Below are positions 25,898 through 34,061 of a DNA stretch of 64,000 bases, one piece after another. This DNA is from JASDSY01 sp041441465 (GTDB lineage Bacteria; Muiribacteriota; UBA9980): assembly GCA_041441465.1 (NCBI GenBank), contig JASDSY010000015.1, forward strand, positions 1 to 64,000, written 5' to 3'. Positions within the stretch are counted from its first letter, which is position 1; the number at the start of each line of letters is the position of its first letter. The notes below the pieces were generated by a model. It made no database searches and was not told where the DNA came from. It was given only the letters and a program-made list of their open reading frames with translations. The position numbers were made by a program, and so were the translations under genes.

Positions 25898-27928
25898 TTA
25901 TTCTTCCTGCGTTTTTCTTGCCATATATAAAAGTGTCAGCGAAAGTATGCCGAAAAATGTCACTGCCACTAAATCCGAGTAATTGCCATATAATTTTTCA
26001 AGCTGCCACATCGTATTGAAGTCTAAGTATGACGCGAGCGACTTAAAATCCTTGCTGAAATTCTGGAACAAAGGTATTGAAAAACCCGGAAGTACCTGTA
26101 TGAAACTTAAGTCGAAGTTCGCGACCGGCCAGCGTACGCTTTTAATTATGGCTATTACGATACCGGTTAACGCGCTTCCTGCGATTAATCCCGAGCTGTA
26201 TAATACACCCGGACTTGTTTCGGCTTCTTCCGCGGTTATGCCGTAAATTTTATTGGCAAGCCAGTTTATAAAGCCGCCTGCCATTATCGGCGTCGACATT
26301 GAAAGCGGGAGGTACGCGCCGACTGCGAAGGGCAGCGCTTCAATCCCGCAGGCTTCCATTACAAGTCCCATGAAAAATCCTACCAATATCAAATCCCACG
26401 GCAGAGTCTGATTCAGCACTCCGTCGATTATCAGCGACATCAGCTGTGCCTTAGGCGCAGCAAGTTCCGCCGAGCCTATAGTAAGGGAATTATTGAGTTC
26501 GATAAGCGTAAATCCTACCGCGAATGATGAAGTTATAACGCCTATTACAAGGCCGATCTGCTGCCAGAATGGCGTTGAACCTACTATATAGCCGGTTTTT
26601 AAATCCTGCGATGTCGCCCCGCCGTTTGCGGCTGCTATACATACGACAGCCCCGACGCAAAGCGCCGTTACAGCATAAGCCTTGCCGGTCCAGCCGACTG
26701 CTACGAATAACAGGCATGTCAGCATGATTGTCGTTATCGTCATGCCGGAAATAGGGTTTGAAGACGAGCCTATTAGGCCGACTATTCTTGAAGATACGGT
26801 AACGAAAAAGAAACCGAAAAATACCATCAGAAATGCAGTAACAAATTTGGCAAGCGCATGCCCCGGCATGAAAGGCATAAATGAAATGATGCCGACTAAT
26901 ACCAGCGCGCCTATTAGGGTGACATAAAGAGGAATGTCGCGTTCTGTCCTGATTTTCAAAGCATGAGGCACTTTGGTGAAAAGTTCACGGAAGCTTGCCG
27001 CGAATGATGTCCATATTGTAGGAAGTGTTTTCAGCATTGTTACCAGCCCGCCGAATACGACTGCGCCGCCGCCTATGTAGCGTATATAATTTGACCATAT
27101 ATCGTCCATCGACATTTGTGATATTGGAACTGAAGCTGGCGGAATAATAGTCGTCAGGTTCTCGCCGAATATTTTAATAAGCGGTGTAAATACGAATGCC
27201 GATAAAATACCGCCGGCTACCATTATGCCTGAAATCCTCGGCCCGATAATATACCCGACGCCGAGAAGTTCAGGGCTGATTTCGCCGGAGAATATCGCGC
27301 CTTTAAAAGCTTTTACCGCATACGCCGGAGTGTCTTTCCAGAAATTGAACACGTTCATCATAAATTTATAAAGTGTTCCTATTCCGAGACCGGCGAATAC
27401 AAGTTTAGCTAAACTGCCGCCTTTTTCTCCGGCTATCAATACGTCAGCGCATGCTGTCCCTTCCGGGTACGGCAGCGTTTTATGTTCCTTGACAATCAGG
27501 TAGCGCCTTAACGGTATCATGAAAAATACGCCAAGAATACCGCCTATTATAGATATTATGAATATGGTTGAATATTCGACCTGAAATTTCATCAAAAATA
27601 ATGCAGGTACAGTGAAAACGACTCCGGCCGCTATTGATTCGCCGGCCGAACCTATTGTCTGCACGATATTATTTTCGAGTATCGTCGAGCCGCCTATTTT
27701 TTTGAATATCGAAACGGAAAGTACCGCTATTGGTATCGACGCGCTTACAGTGAGCCCGATTTTAAGTCCGAGGTATACGGTGGCTATACCGAAAATAACG
27801 CCGAAAATGATCCCGAGAAAAAGCGCTCTGAATGAAAATTCAGCGACTGATTGGTCGTGCGGCACATAAGGCTTGTGTTCGTCAATAAAACCATTGCCGT
27901 TATTGCTTTCGCTGTTTTGATTGGACAT
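25898..27928 (-). CDS. OPT family oligopeptide/metal-chelate transporter
   Basis: 676 residues with about fifteen or sixteen hydrophobic segments, matching the bacterial OPT family. Recognisable stretches include SFRALFLGIIFGVIFG near the start, LGLKIGLTVSASIPIAVLS, NNIVQTIGSAGESIAAGVVF and PYPEGTACADVL. These are inner-membrane, probably proton-coupled importers of oligopeptides or metal-siderophore complexes; the substrate cannot be told. AGGAGA lies seven bases before the ATG. Monocistronic, with a GC-rich hairpin next to the ribosome site and a palindrome farther upstream. The next gene is divergent. Confidence 0.9.
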   Translation of the reverse strand: MSNQNSESNNGNGFIDEHKPYVPHDQSVAEFSFRALFLGIIFGVIFGIATVYLGLKIGLTVSASIPIAVLSVSIFKKIGGSTILENNIVQTIGSAGESIAAGVVFTVPALFLMKFQVEYSTIFIISIIGGILGVFFMIPLRRYLIVKEHKTLPYPEGTACADVLIAGEKGGSLAKLVFAGLGIGTLYKFMMNVFNFWKDTPAYAVKAFKGAIFSGEISPELLGVGYIIGPRISGIMVAGGILSAFVFTPLIKIFGENLTTIIPPASVPISQMSMDDIWSNYIRYIGGGAVVFGGLVTMLKTLPTIWTSFAASFRELFTKVPHALKIRTERDIPLYVTLIGALVLVGIISFMPFMPGHALAKFVTAFLMVFFGFFFVTVSSRIVGLIGSSSNPISGMTITTIMLTCLLFVAVGWTGKAYAVTALCVGAVVCIAAANGGATSQDLKTGYIVGSTPFWQQIGLVIGVITSSFAVGFTLIELNNSLTIGSAELAAPKAQLMSLIIDGVLNQTLPWDLILVGFFMGLVMEACGIEALPFAVGAYLPLSMSTPIMAGGFINWLANKIYGITAEEAETSPGVLYSSGLIAGSALTGIVIAIIKSVRWPVANFDLSFIQVLPGFSIPLFQNFSKDFKSLASYLDFNTMWQLEKLYGNYSDLVAVTFFGILSLTLLYMARKTQEE

Positions 27929-28059
27929 ATTCTATCTCCTTTTTTATTAACCGGCCAAACCGGCGGTTTATTATATAAATAATTTTCTAAGGAGTTAATT
28001 TGAGTTTTGTACCTCAAAAATATTGTTAAATAAGTTCGACGTGGTTATGCGAAAATTAA

Positions 28060-28082
28060 ATCTTTAACTATAAGTTAAAGAT
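28060..28082. promoter_or_regulatory. Perfect 10-3-10 palindrome, possible operator
   Basis: ATCTTTAACT (28060-28069) and AGTTAAAGAT (28073-28082) are exact inverted copies around ATA. A minus-strand TTGACA lies 17 bases upstream of where a -10 box would fall, so the palindrome covers the -10 of a possible OPT promoter. That -10 (TCTTTA) is poor by itself. A repressor or activator site is likely; the protein is unknown. Confidence 0.5.
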
Positions 28083-28221
28083 TCACAAAAAATAAAATTG
28101 TCAAAATACGGGTGATATTATAAAATAAAAAAAAGTTAATTTCAATATTTTATTATGGCGTGTTAATTTTTAATTGTTCATTTTTGAAGAACAGGTTAAT
28201 TGGCCTAAAAATTATTTTTTA

Positions 28222-28250
28222 TTGATTTTAATTATTAATTTTGGTAAAAT
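28222..28250 (+). promoter_or_regulatory. Sigma70-type promoter of the deoxyhypusine-synthase-like gene
   Basis: TTGATT (28222-28227), a 17-base spacer and TAAAAT (28245-28250), about 55 bases before the ATG. Confidence 0.5.
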
Positions 28251-28304
28251 AAATCAAATTTTTATAAAGTAAAATAAGTAAAATGAAATTATAAGGAGCG
28301 AATA

Positions 28305-29477
28305 ATGGCAACAACAAAAAAGACAGCAGCCAAAAAAGTTATTAAAAAAGCTGAAAAGATTTCAAAAAAAGAAGTTTGCTCAAGCAAATTTCTCGCCGGA
28401 AATGTAATCGATCCGTCGCATATTAAAGGCGGGATTTCACTTACCGATCTTATTGACAATAATTTTTTAGCGTATAATGCCGGACGTCTCCGCGAGGCCT
28501 GCCATCTTCTGACCAAGAAGATGCTTAAAGACGATGTGGTTATAGGCATGACTTTAACCGGTGCGCTTACGCCTGCCGGACTCGGAAAATCGGCTGTTGT
28601 TCCTTTAATTAAAGCCGGATTTGTTGATTTTATAATATCGACAGGCGCAAACCTCTATCATGATGCTCATTTTGGCCTCGGTCTTAACCTGCACCAGGGT
28701 TCGCCTTTTGTTGACGATAGAAAATTGCGTGATGACCAGGTTGTCCGCATATATGATATATTATTTGATTACCACGTGCTTCTTGATACTGATTCATTTT
28801 TCCGTCAGGTAATATCCGAAGAGGAATTTCAGCATGAAATGAGCACTTCCGAATTCCACTACAGAATCGGAAAATATCTCGCTGCTCGCGAAAAAATTCT
28901 TAAACGTCCTGAATCTTCAATTCTTTCGGTCGCTTATCAATATGGCGTGCCGATATATACATCATCGCCGGGCGATTCTTCTATAGGCATGAACTTTGCC
29001 GCGCTTGCGCTCGAAGGTTATAAGATGAAATTTGATATAGCAAAAGATGTTAACGAAACCGCAGCTATAGTTTTGCATGCCAAGAGAAAAGTCGGTAAAA
29101 GCGCTATATTTATATTAGGCGGCGGCTCGCCGAAAAATTTCGCGCTTCAGACCGAACCGCAAATCCAGGAAGTTCTGGGAATTGACGAAAAAGGCCACGA
29201 TTACTTTTTACAGGTGACCGATGCGCGTCCTGATACCGGCGGACTTTCAGGCGCGACACCTTCTGAGGCAGTTTCTTGGGGAAAAGTTGATCCCGATCAG
29301 CTGCCTAACACAGTCGTCACTTATACCGATTCAACACTGGCATTGCCGATATTGGCAGCCTATGCGCTTACCAATCATAAGCCGCGCAAGCCAAAAAAAT
29401 TATACGATCAGCTCGAAACCTTGCTTGGCAATCTTAAAAAGGAATACTTAAAGATTAAAAAAAGCGGCAAGCGTTAA
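28305..29477 (+). CDS. Deoxyhypusine synthase-like protein
   Basis: 390 residues. After a Lys/Ala-rich N-terminal tail (1-25) comes the deoxyhypusine/homospermidine synthase fold: MTLTGALTPAGLGKSAVVPLI, ISTGANLYHDAHFGLG, SSPGDSSIGMN and GGGSPKNFALQ. K277 in the last motif matches the active-site lysine that carries the aminobutyl group in eukaryotic enzymes. Bacteria lack eIF5A, so bacterial homologues are thought to act on polyamines (for example homospermidine) or an unknown protein. AAGGAG lies six bases before the ATG. It has its own promoter and a strong terminator-like hairpin, then dcd. Confidence 0.83.
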   Translation: MATTKKTAAKKVIKKAEKISKKEVCSSKFLAGNVIDPSHIKGGISLTDLIDNNFLAYNAGRLREACHLLTKKMLKDDVVIGMTLTGALTPAGLGKSAVVPLIKAGFVDFIISTGANLYHDAHFGLGLNLHQGSPFVDDRKLRDDQVVRIYDILFDYHVLLDTDSFFRQVISEEEFQHEMSTSEFHYRIGKYLAAREKILKRPESSILSVAYQYGVPIYTSSPGDSSIGMNFAALALEGYKMKFDIAKDVNETAAIVLHAKRKVGKSAIFILGGGSPKNFALQTEPQIQEVLGIDEKGHDYFLQVTDARPDTGGLSGATPSEAVSWGKVDPDQLPNTVVTYTDSTLALPILAAYALTNHKPRKPKKLYDQLETLLGNLKKEYLKIKKSGKR

Positions 29478-29497
29478 GCCGGAAATTAAAATAAAAT

Positions 29498-29540
29498 CAG
29501 AAAACAAAGGGCGTATGTGCAATACGCCCTTTGTTTTCTG
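29498..29540 (+). terminator. Perfect 19-bp hairpin between the DHS-like gene and dcd
   Basis: Two exact 19-base arms (29498-29516 and 29522-29540) surround the loop GTGCA. The inner GGGCGTAT/ATACGCCC stem followed by TTTGTTTT reads as an intrinsic terminator, and the outer A/T arms make it symmetrical. It ends 23 bases before the dcd start, so dcd expression needs readthrough or a promoter inside this stretch. Confidence 0.75.
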
Positions 29541-29563
29541 AAATAAAAGGACGGTCTTTTTTT

Positions 29564-30076
29564 ATGAGCATATTGACAAGGCACGAGATTTTTAAGGCAA
29601 TTGAAAACGATGAAATAAAAATCGAGCCTTTTACCCAGGACGCAATCGGCCCTGCTTCGGTCGACTTAAGGCTGGATAATAAATTCAGGGTATTTAAAAA
29701 GCTTCACAGGGTTTATGACGTTGTCGAAGAGGCTAACTATGAAGAAGTGACAGACTATATAGAAGTTAAAGACCATTTTCTTTTGCTGCCGGGTGAATCT
29801 GTTCTTGGCGTTACCATGGAAAAAATAACACTCGCTTCAAATATTTGCGGCTGGCTCGAAGGCCGTTCGCGTTTCGCGCGCCTTGGCCTGGCGGTCCATG
29901 TTACCGCCGGTTTCATGCAGCCAGGTATCGCAAACCATCAGGTGCTTGAAATTAATAACTCTGCACCTATTGCTATGGCGCTTTATCCCGGTACATTCAT
30001 ATGCCAGTTCATTTTTCAGCGCTGCATCGGCTCGGCTAAATATCAGGGCCGCTTTTCAGCGCAAGTTAAACCGTAA
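29564..30076 (+). CDS. dcd: dCTP deaminase
   Basis: 170 residues of the Dcd/dUTPase fold. Visible motifs are QDAIGPASVDLRL, the signature GRSRFARLGLAVHVTAGFMQPG and VLEINNS with the expected catalytic Glu, then the C-terminal FQRCIGSAKYQGRFSAQ that closes the active site. It converts dCTP to dUTP for thymidylate synthesis; some relatives also hydrolyse dUTP. The ATG at 29564 was chosen because it matches the family N-terminus; the ribosome site (AAGGA, twelve bases upstream) is loose. It sits right behind a strong hairpin. Confidence 0.88.
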   Translation: MSILTRHEIFKAIENDEIKIEPFTQDAIGPASVDLRLDNKFRVFKKLHRVYDVVEEANYEEVTDYIEVKDHFLLLPGESVLGVTMEKITLASNICGWLEGRSRFARLGLAVHVTAGFMQPGIANHQVLEINNSAPIAMALYPGTFICQFIFQRCIGSAKYQGRFSAQVKP

Positions 30077-30187
30077 TTCATTTTTTTTTTTATTTTCAAA
30101 GTTTCATAAGATTAAAAAAGTTTTTTATTATAGACCAAATAAAGAAATGATGTAACTATTTTTTTATGATAAGGGGGCGGCTAAGGA

Positions 30188-30253
30188 ATTTATTCAGTCA
30201 TTTTTTCAGGACCGCGTTCACAAATCCTTCCTGGATTTGTGCCGCTTATTCTC
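30188..30253. repeat. 66-bp hairpin repeat, copy 1
   Basis: About 90 percent identical to copy 2 at 30382-30447. The centre is a perfect 9-bp stem CACAAATCC / GGATTTGTG with loop TTCCT (30219-30241). The few differences between copies cluster in the pentamer after the T-run, where this copy has CAGGA; the same CAGGA recurs at the repeat's right edge (30253-30257). Confidence 0.8.
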
Positions 30254-30381
30254 AGGAGCTCCCGCCATCCATGGCTCCGCTCCTTCCGAAATGTCCCTCA
30301 AAAATTGACATTCATAAATTATTTTTTTGATGTGTATAAAAGCTAAATACTGTGAAGTTCGTATTTGCAGGTCGCCGCAAC

Positions 30382-30447
30382 ATTTATTCAGTCATTTTTT
30401 CGTGACTGCGTTCATAAATCCTTCCTGGATTTGTGCCGCTTATTCTC
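30382..30447. repeat. 66-bp hairpin repeat, copy 2
   Basis: Same length and order as copy 1; the hairpin is CATAAATCC / GGATTTGTG (30413-30435). After the T-run this copy reads CGTGACT, and the right edge reads CGTCACT, so the variable boxes on the two sides again resemble each other rather than copy 1. Confidence 0.8.
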
Positions 30448-30670
30448 GTCACTATTTCACTTTAGTTCGGCAGGCCTCTGTGCCTGCTCGTTGAATTGTC
30501 TCCTGCCAAATTATAGTAGACGCCTAAAATAAGGTTACATTATTTTTATTAAAAAGCTGTACTACAGGGTAAATTTAAATAATTTATGTAAACAAATTAA
30601 TGTCTGTTACTATAATAAACATATGGCTCTCATTATTTTAAGTCATAATTGAAGTTTTTTATCTATAATA

Positions 30671-30712
30671 AAAAGATGCTGCCTAAAAATATATTTCCAG
30701 ACAGCATCTTTT
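30671..30712 (-). terminator. Terminator of the gcv operon
   Basis: Arms AAAAGATGCTG (30671-30681) and CAGCATCTTTT (30702-30712) pair perfectly; on the minus strand the stem runs into CTTTTTATTAT. It lies about 30 bases after the gcvPB stop. Confidence 0.75.
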
Positions 30713-30743
30713 ATGATTTTAATTTGTATCGTTATTACTTAGA

Positions 30744-32294
30744 TTATTTAGCGCTTGACATTGTTCTTTTGCGTTCGCGCGGAGCTGCCGTTTCTTCTTT
30801 GGCGCTTGCCGTATGGCAGCCTTCGCATGCCTGGCAGCGTAGTATAGGATTCCTTGCAGCTGTCGTTTCGTCAAGTCTTGAAACCGGTGTGTTTACCGGC
30901 GAATTTTTAAGAAGCTCAGGGTTTGTTTCCGCTTCTTTAGCGATTTGAATCATGGCAGCTATAAATTCATCGAGCCTTTCCTTACATTCCGTTTCGGTCG
31001 GTTCGATCATTATGGCTTCATGAACGATCAGCGGGAAGTATATTGTCGGCGCATGGAATCCCATGTCAAGAAGTCTTTTAGCGATATCAAGCGTATTGAC
31101 TCCATATTTTTTTAAGTTATCCGATGAAAGTACGAACTCGTGCATACATGTACGGTCGTGTTTGAGTTCAAAATATTTTTTCAGATGCTGCATCAGGTAG
31201 TTAGCGTTAAGTACGGCATTTTTCGAAGCTTCGGTCAGGCCGCTGCCGCCTAATGTCAAAATATAAGCGTAAGCGCGCATGATGATGCCGAAATTGCCAT
31301 AAAAAGCAGCTACTTTTCCGATCGAATCTTTATTGTCGCATTTCAAATAATAATGTTTCTTTGAAGCGTCATATTCGATTGTCGGCTGCGGTAAAAAAGG
31401 CACAAGTCTTTCCGAAACGCCGACAGGGCCTGAACCCGGGCCGCCGCCGCCGTGAGGCGTCGAAAAAGTCTTGTGGAGATTGACGTGCGTTACGTCAAAA
31501 CCCATGTCGCCCGGTCTTGCTATACCCATGATAGCGTTCAAGTTAGCGCCGTCATAATACAATAATGCGCCGGCGTTATGAACAATCTCGGCGATTTTTT
31601 GTATATTGACGTCAAAAATACCGAGTGTGTTCGGGTTTGTAAGCATGAACGCAGCTACATCTTTATCCATGGCTTTTTTTAATTCTTCTAAATCGACACA
31701 GCCGTTTGCGTCGGATTTTATCGTTATGAGTTCGAATCCGCACATAGCTGCCGTGGCCGGATTAGTGCCGTGCGACGAATCAGGGACTACTACCTTTGTA
31801 CGACGATCTCCGCGGCTTTCATGATATTTTTTTATCATCATAATGCCGGTAAGTTCGCCGTGCGCGCCGGCAAGCGGCTGCATGGTGACTCTTTTCATTC
31901 CGAGAATTTCGCAGAGGCTTTTTTCCATATCGTGCAAAATTTCGAGCATGCCCTGGCAGTATTGGTCAGGAAGCATAGGGTGAACACCTGTAACTTCAGG
32001 CATTGCCGCTACCGCTTCGTTGACTTTAGGGTTATATTTCATTGTGCACGAACCCAGCGGATAAAAACCGTTATCAACGGAGTAATTTAACCTTGAAAGA
32101 TTCGTGAAGTGGCGTGTCAGTTCACATTCGGTAACCTGTGGCAATTTTGGCACAGCGTCGTCGCCTTTTCTTAAAATCGATTCAGGGAAAACGCCTTTTG
32201 TCGTTGAATCCGGAAGATCAGCGGCCGGCAGGCTGAAATTAGTCCTGCCTTCGCTTGAATATTCGAAAATTAATTTTTCAAGTTTTGCTACCAT
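30744..32294 (-). CDS. gcvPB: Glycine dehydrogenase (decarboxylating) subunit 2
   Basis: 516 residues, the PLP-carrying half of the split P-protein. The PLP lysine is K275 in VNLHKTFSTPHGGGGPGSGPVG, with SSHGTNPA and YYDGANLNAIMG upstream. With GcvPA it decarboxylates glycine and transfers the aminomethyl group to lipoyl-GcvH. The last 30 residues add a C-x2-C-x2-C cluster and a basic Arg/Lys tail (CQACEGC...PRERKR) that I do not associate with the family. It overlaps gcvPA by seven bases. Confidence 0.95.
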   Translation of the reverse strand: MVAKLEKLIFEYSSEGRTNFSLPAADLPDSTTKGVFPESILRKGDDAVPKLPQVTECELTRHFTNLSRLNYSVDNGFYPLGSCTMKYNPKVNEAVAAMPEVTGVHPMLPDQYCQGMLEILHDMEKSLCEILGMKRVTMQPLAGAHGELTGIMMIKKYHESRGDRRTKVVVPDSSHGTNPATAAMCGFELITIKSDANGCVDLEELKKAMDKDVAAFMLTNPNTLGIFDVNIQKIAEIVHNAGALLYYDGANLNAIMGIARPGDMGFDVTHVNLHKTFSTPHGGGGPGSGPVGVSERLVPFLPQPTIEYDASKKHYYLKCDNKDSIGKVAAFYGNFGIIMRAYAYILTLGGSGLTEASKNAVLNANYLMQHLKKYFELKHDRTCMHEFVLSSDNLKKYGVNTLDIAKRLLDMGFHAPTIYFPLIVHEAIMIEPTETECKERLDEFIAAMIQIAKEAETNPELLKNSPVNTPVSRLDETTAARNPILRCQACEGCHTASAKEETAAPRERKRTMSSAK

Positions 32295-33643
32295 TTTAAT
32301 TCCTCCAGGCGCTTGATGTAAGCATCGACGTCAGCTTTTGAACGCATTTCGGTCGTGCATACAAGGATATTATTCGCTTCTTCAGGCATTAATTTAGATA
32401 AATCAATACCTGGAAGAATTTTCGCTTCAGCGAAGTGAGCGAAGAATTTGTCCGGAGTTACCGCTTTCGGATAAGTGATAACAAATTCATTGAAGAATGA
32501 ATTATTTTCAAACCTCACTCCGAAGCCTTTTAAGCTTTTTACTCGGTCAGCCATGTAATGCGCCAGGTCGGTGCAGCGTCTTGCGACTTTATTGAGGCCG
32601 TGCGGGCCTACATAGCTTAGGTAAATGGTGGCTGCCAGAGCGCAAAGCGCCTGGTTCGAACAGATATTCGACGACGCTTTTTCGCGGCGGATGTGCTGTT
32701 CGCGTGCCTGTAAAGTCAATACGAAAGCGCGTTTGCCGTTTTTATCGGTTGTCTGGCCTACTATTCGGCCCGGCATTTTACGCATATATTTTTGCGTCGT
32801 CGCCATAAAGCCGAGGTTGGGTCCGCCGAATGACGAAGGTATTCCGAGCGGCTGACCGTCGCCTGACACTACGTCAGCGCCGTATGCCGAAGGCGGTTTA
32901 AGCAGTCCGAGTGAAATCGGATTTGCGGATACCGAGAATATAGCGCCGTTTGAATGCGCCAGTTCAGAAAGCCATGCGAGATCTTCGACGGTGCCGAAAT
33001 AAGATGGATTTTGAACCAGCACAGCGGAAATCTGCGCTGTCATATTGCTCTTTATAAATTCAGCATCTAATTTGCCTGTTTTTTTATCGTAAGGAATGAC
33101 ATGTAGTTTAAATTCAGCGGCGTGAGCGTATGTTTTTAATACTTCCATGTACATCGGGTTTAAGCTTCCAGCTACCATAAACTCTTTTCTTGAATTTATG
33201 TTAAACGCCATTATCATTGATTCGGCAAGGGCGGTTGCGCCGTCGTAATGCGAGGCGTTGGATACGTCCATGCCGGTGAGGTTGCAGATCATCGTCTGAT
33301 ATTCGAATATGCTCATGAGCGTGCCCTGCGAAACTTCAGGCTGATAAGGTGTATAAGCGGTAAAGAAATCGCCGCGGCTTATTATTGCCGGCACGACGGA
33401 AGGTATGAAATGCTCGTATGAACCGCCGCCCATGAAATTCTTGTAACCGCTGAAGTTGGCGTTTTTGGAAACCTGTGATTTGATTTTTGACAATACCTCA
33501 ATTTCAGATAACGATTCGGGCAAATTAAGGCCTTTAAGCCTTAAACTGCCCGGGATATCGTTAAAAAGGTTATCTGTTGAGGAGACATTCATGTCTTTCA
33601 GCATCGCTGAAATGTCTTCGGCTGTGTTGGCTATATAATTCAT
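32288..33643 (-). CDS. gcvPA: Glycine dehydrogenase (decarboxylating) subunit 1
   Basis: 451 residues, the non-PLP half of the split glycine decarboxylase found in Firmicutes, Thermotogota and many anaerobes. Clear family stretches are FMGGGSYEHFIPSVVPAI, YTPYQPEVSQGTLMSIFEYQTMI and QALCALAATIYLSYVG. It forms the heterotetramer core with GcvPB. Its ATG overlaps the gcvH stop by one base (TAATG) and its stop overlaps the gcvPB start, so all three are translationally coupled. Confidence 0.95.
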   Translation of the reverse strand: MNYIANTAEDISAMLKDMNVSSTDNLFNDIPGSLRLKGLNLPESLSEIEVLSKIKSQVSKNANFSGYKNFMGGGSYEHFIPSVVPAIISRGDFFTAYTPYQPEVSQGTLMSIFEYQTMICNLTGMDVSNASHYDGATALAESMIMAFNINSRKEFMVAGSLNPMYMEVLKTYAHAAEFKLHVIPYDKKTGKLDAEFIKSNMTAQISAVLVQNPSYFGTVEDLAWLSELAHSNGAIFSVSANPISLGLLKPPSAYGADVVSGDGQPLGIPSSFGGPNLGFMATTQKYMRKMPGRIVGQTTDKNGKRAFVLTLQAREQHIRREKASSNICSNQALCALAATIYLSYVGPHGLNKVARRCTDLAHYMADRVKSLKGFGVRFENNSFFNEFVITYPKAVTPDKFFAHFAEAKILPGIDLSKLMPEEANNILVCTTEMRSKADVDAYIKRLEELKW

Positions 33644-34038
33644 TAGGAAGCCGCCTCCTCAACAAAATTTTTATATTCAGCGGCAGTCATCAGGCCTTGA
33701 ATTTCTTCTGTGTTTGAGATTTCAATCTCAACCATCCAGCCGTCGCCGTAAGGGTCTTCGTTAATTATGTCAGGATTGTCTTCGAGATCGGCGTTGATGG
33801 TGATTATTTTTCCGGAAACCGGCGAATAAACATCAGAAACGGTCTTTACTGACTCAACTGTGCATATTTTTTCGGAAACTTCGATATTCTGATTAACTGA
33901 CGGGAGTTCGACGTAAACGATATCGCCGAGTTCGTGCTGAGCGAAATCAGTAATGCCGACGAAAGCGCTTTTTCCTTCAACTCTAACCCATTCATGCTGT
34001 TCAGTATACCTTAAATCTTCAGGATAATTGTTACTCAT
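33643..34038 (-). CDS. gcvH: Glycine cleavage system H protein
   Basis: 131 residues. The lipoyl-lysine is K65 in VESVKTVSDVYSP, within the standard hammerhead domain (YTEQHEWVRV at the start, GDGWMVEIE at the end). It shuttles the aminomethyl group between the P-protein and GcvT. GGAGG lies upstream of the ATG. No lipoyl synthase, ligase or dihydrolipoyl dehydrogenase gene lies nearby, so those come from elsewhere. Confidence 0.96.
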   Translation of the reverse strand: MSNNYPEDLRYTEQHEWVRVEGKSAFVGITDFAQHELGDIVYVELPSVNQNIEVSEKICTVESVKTVSDVYSPVSGKIITINADLEDNPDIINEDPYGDGWMVEIEISNTEEIQGLMTAAEYKNFVEEAAS

Positions 34039-34061
34039 CTTTCTATTACACCTCCTTTCTA

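Larger units (their letters stand above)
27929..28304. other. Intergenic region between divergent genes, 376 bases
   Basis: It contains a small GC-rich inverted repeat at 27949-27968, 14-20 bases from the OPT ribosome site, a 23-bp palindrome (28060-28082), a TTGACA on the minus strand at 28099-28104 and a sigma70-type promoter for the rightward gene (28222-28250). No ORF of note. Confidence 0.6.
30077..30743. other. Non-coding island, 667 bases
   Basis: The longest gene-free stretch. It starts with a T-run after dcd, holds two copies of a 66-bp hairpin repeat (30188-30253 and 30382-30447), a GCAGGC/GCCTGC hairpin (30470-30487) and ends with the gcv terminator (30671-30712). Base composition is locally less AT-rich than other gaps. 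No ORF, tRNA or known RNA was recognised. Confidence 0.6.

Noticed and set aside
30188..30447. CRISPR array
   Set aside because: Only two copies of a 66-bp unit, with a 128-base gap and no cas genes nearby.
30077..30743. tRNA or known small RNA in the long gene-free island
   Set aside because: No cloverleaf with a TTC-type loop and no known RNA motif was found; the repeats there are better described as hairpin elements.
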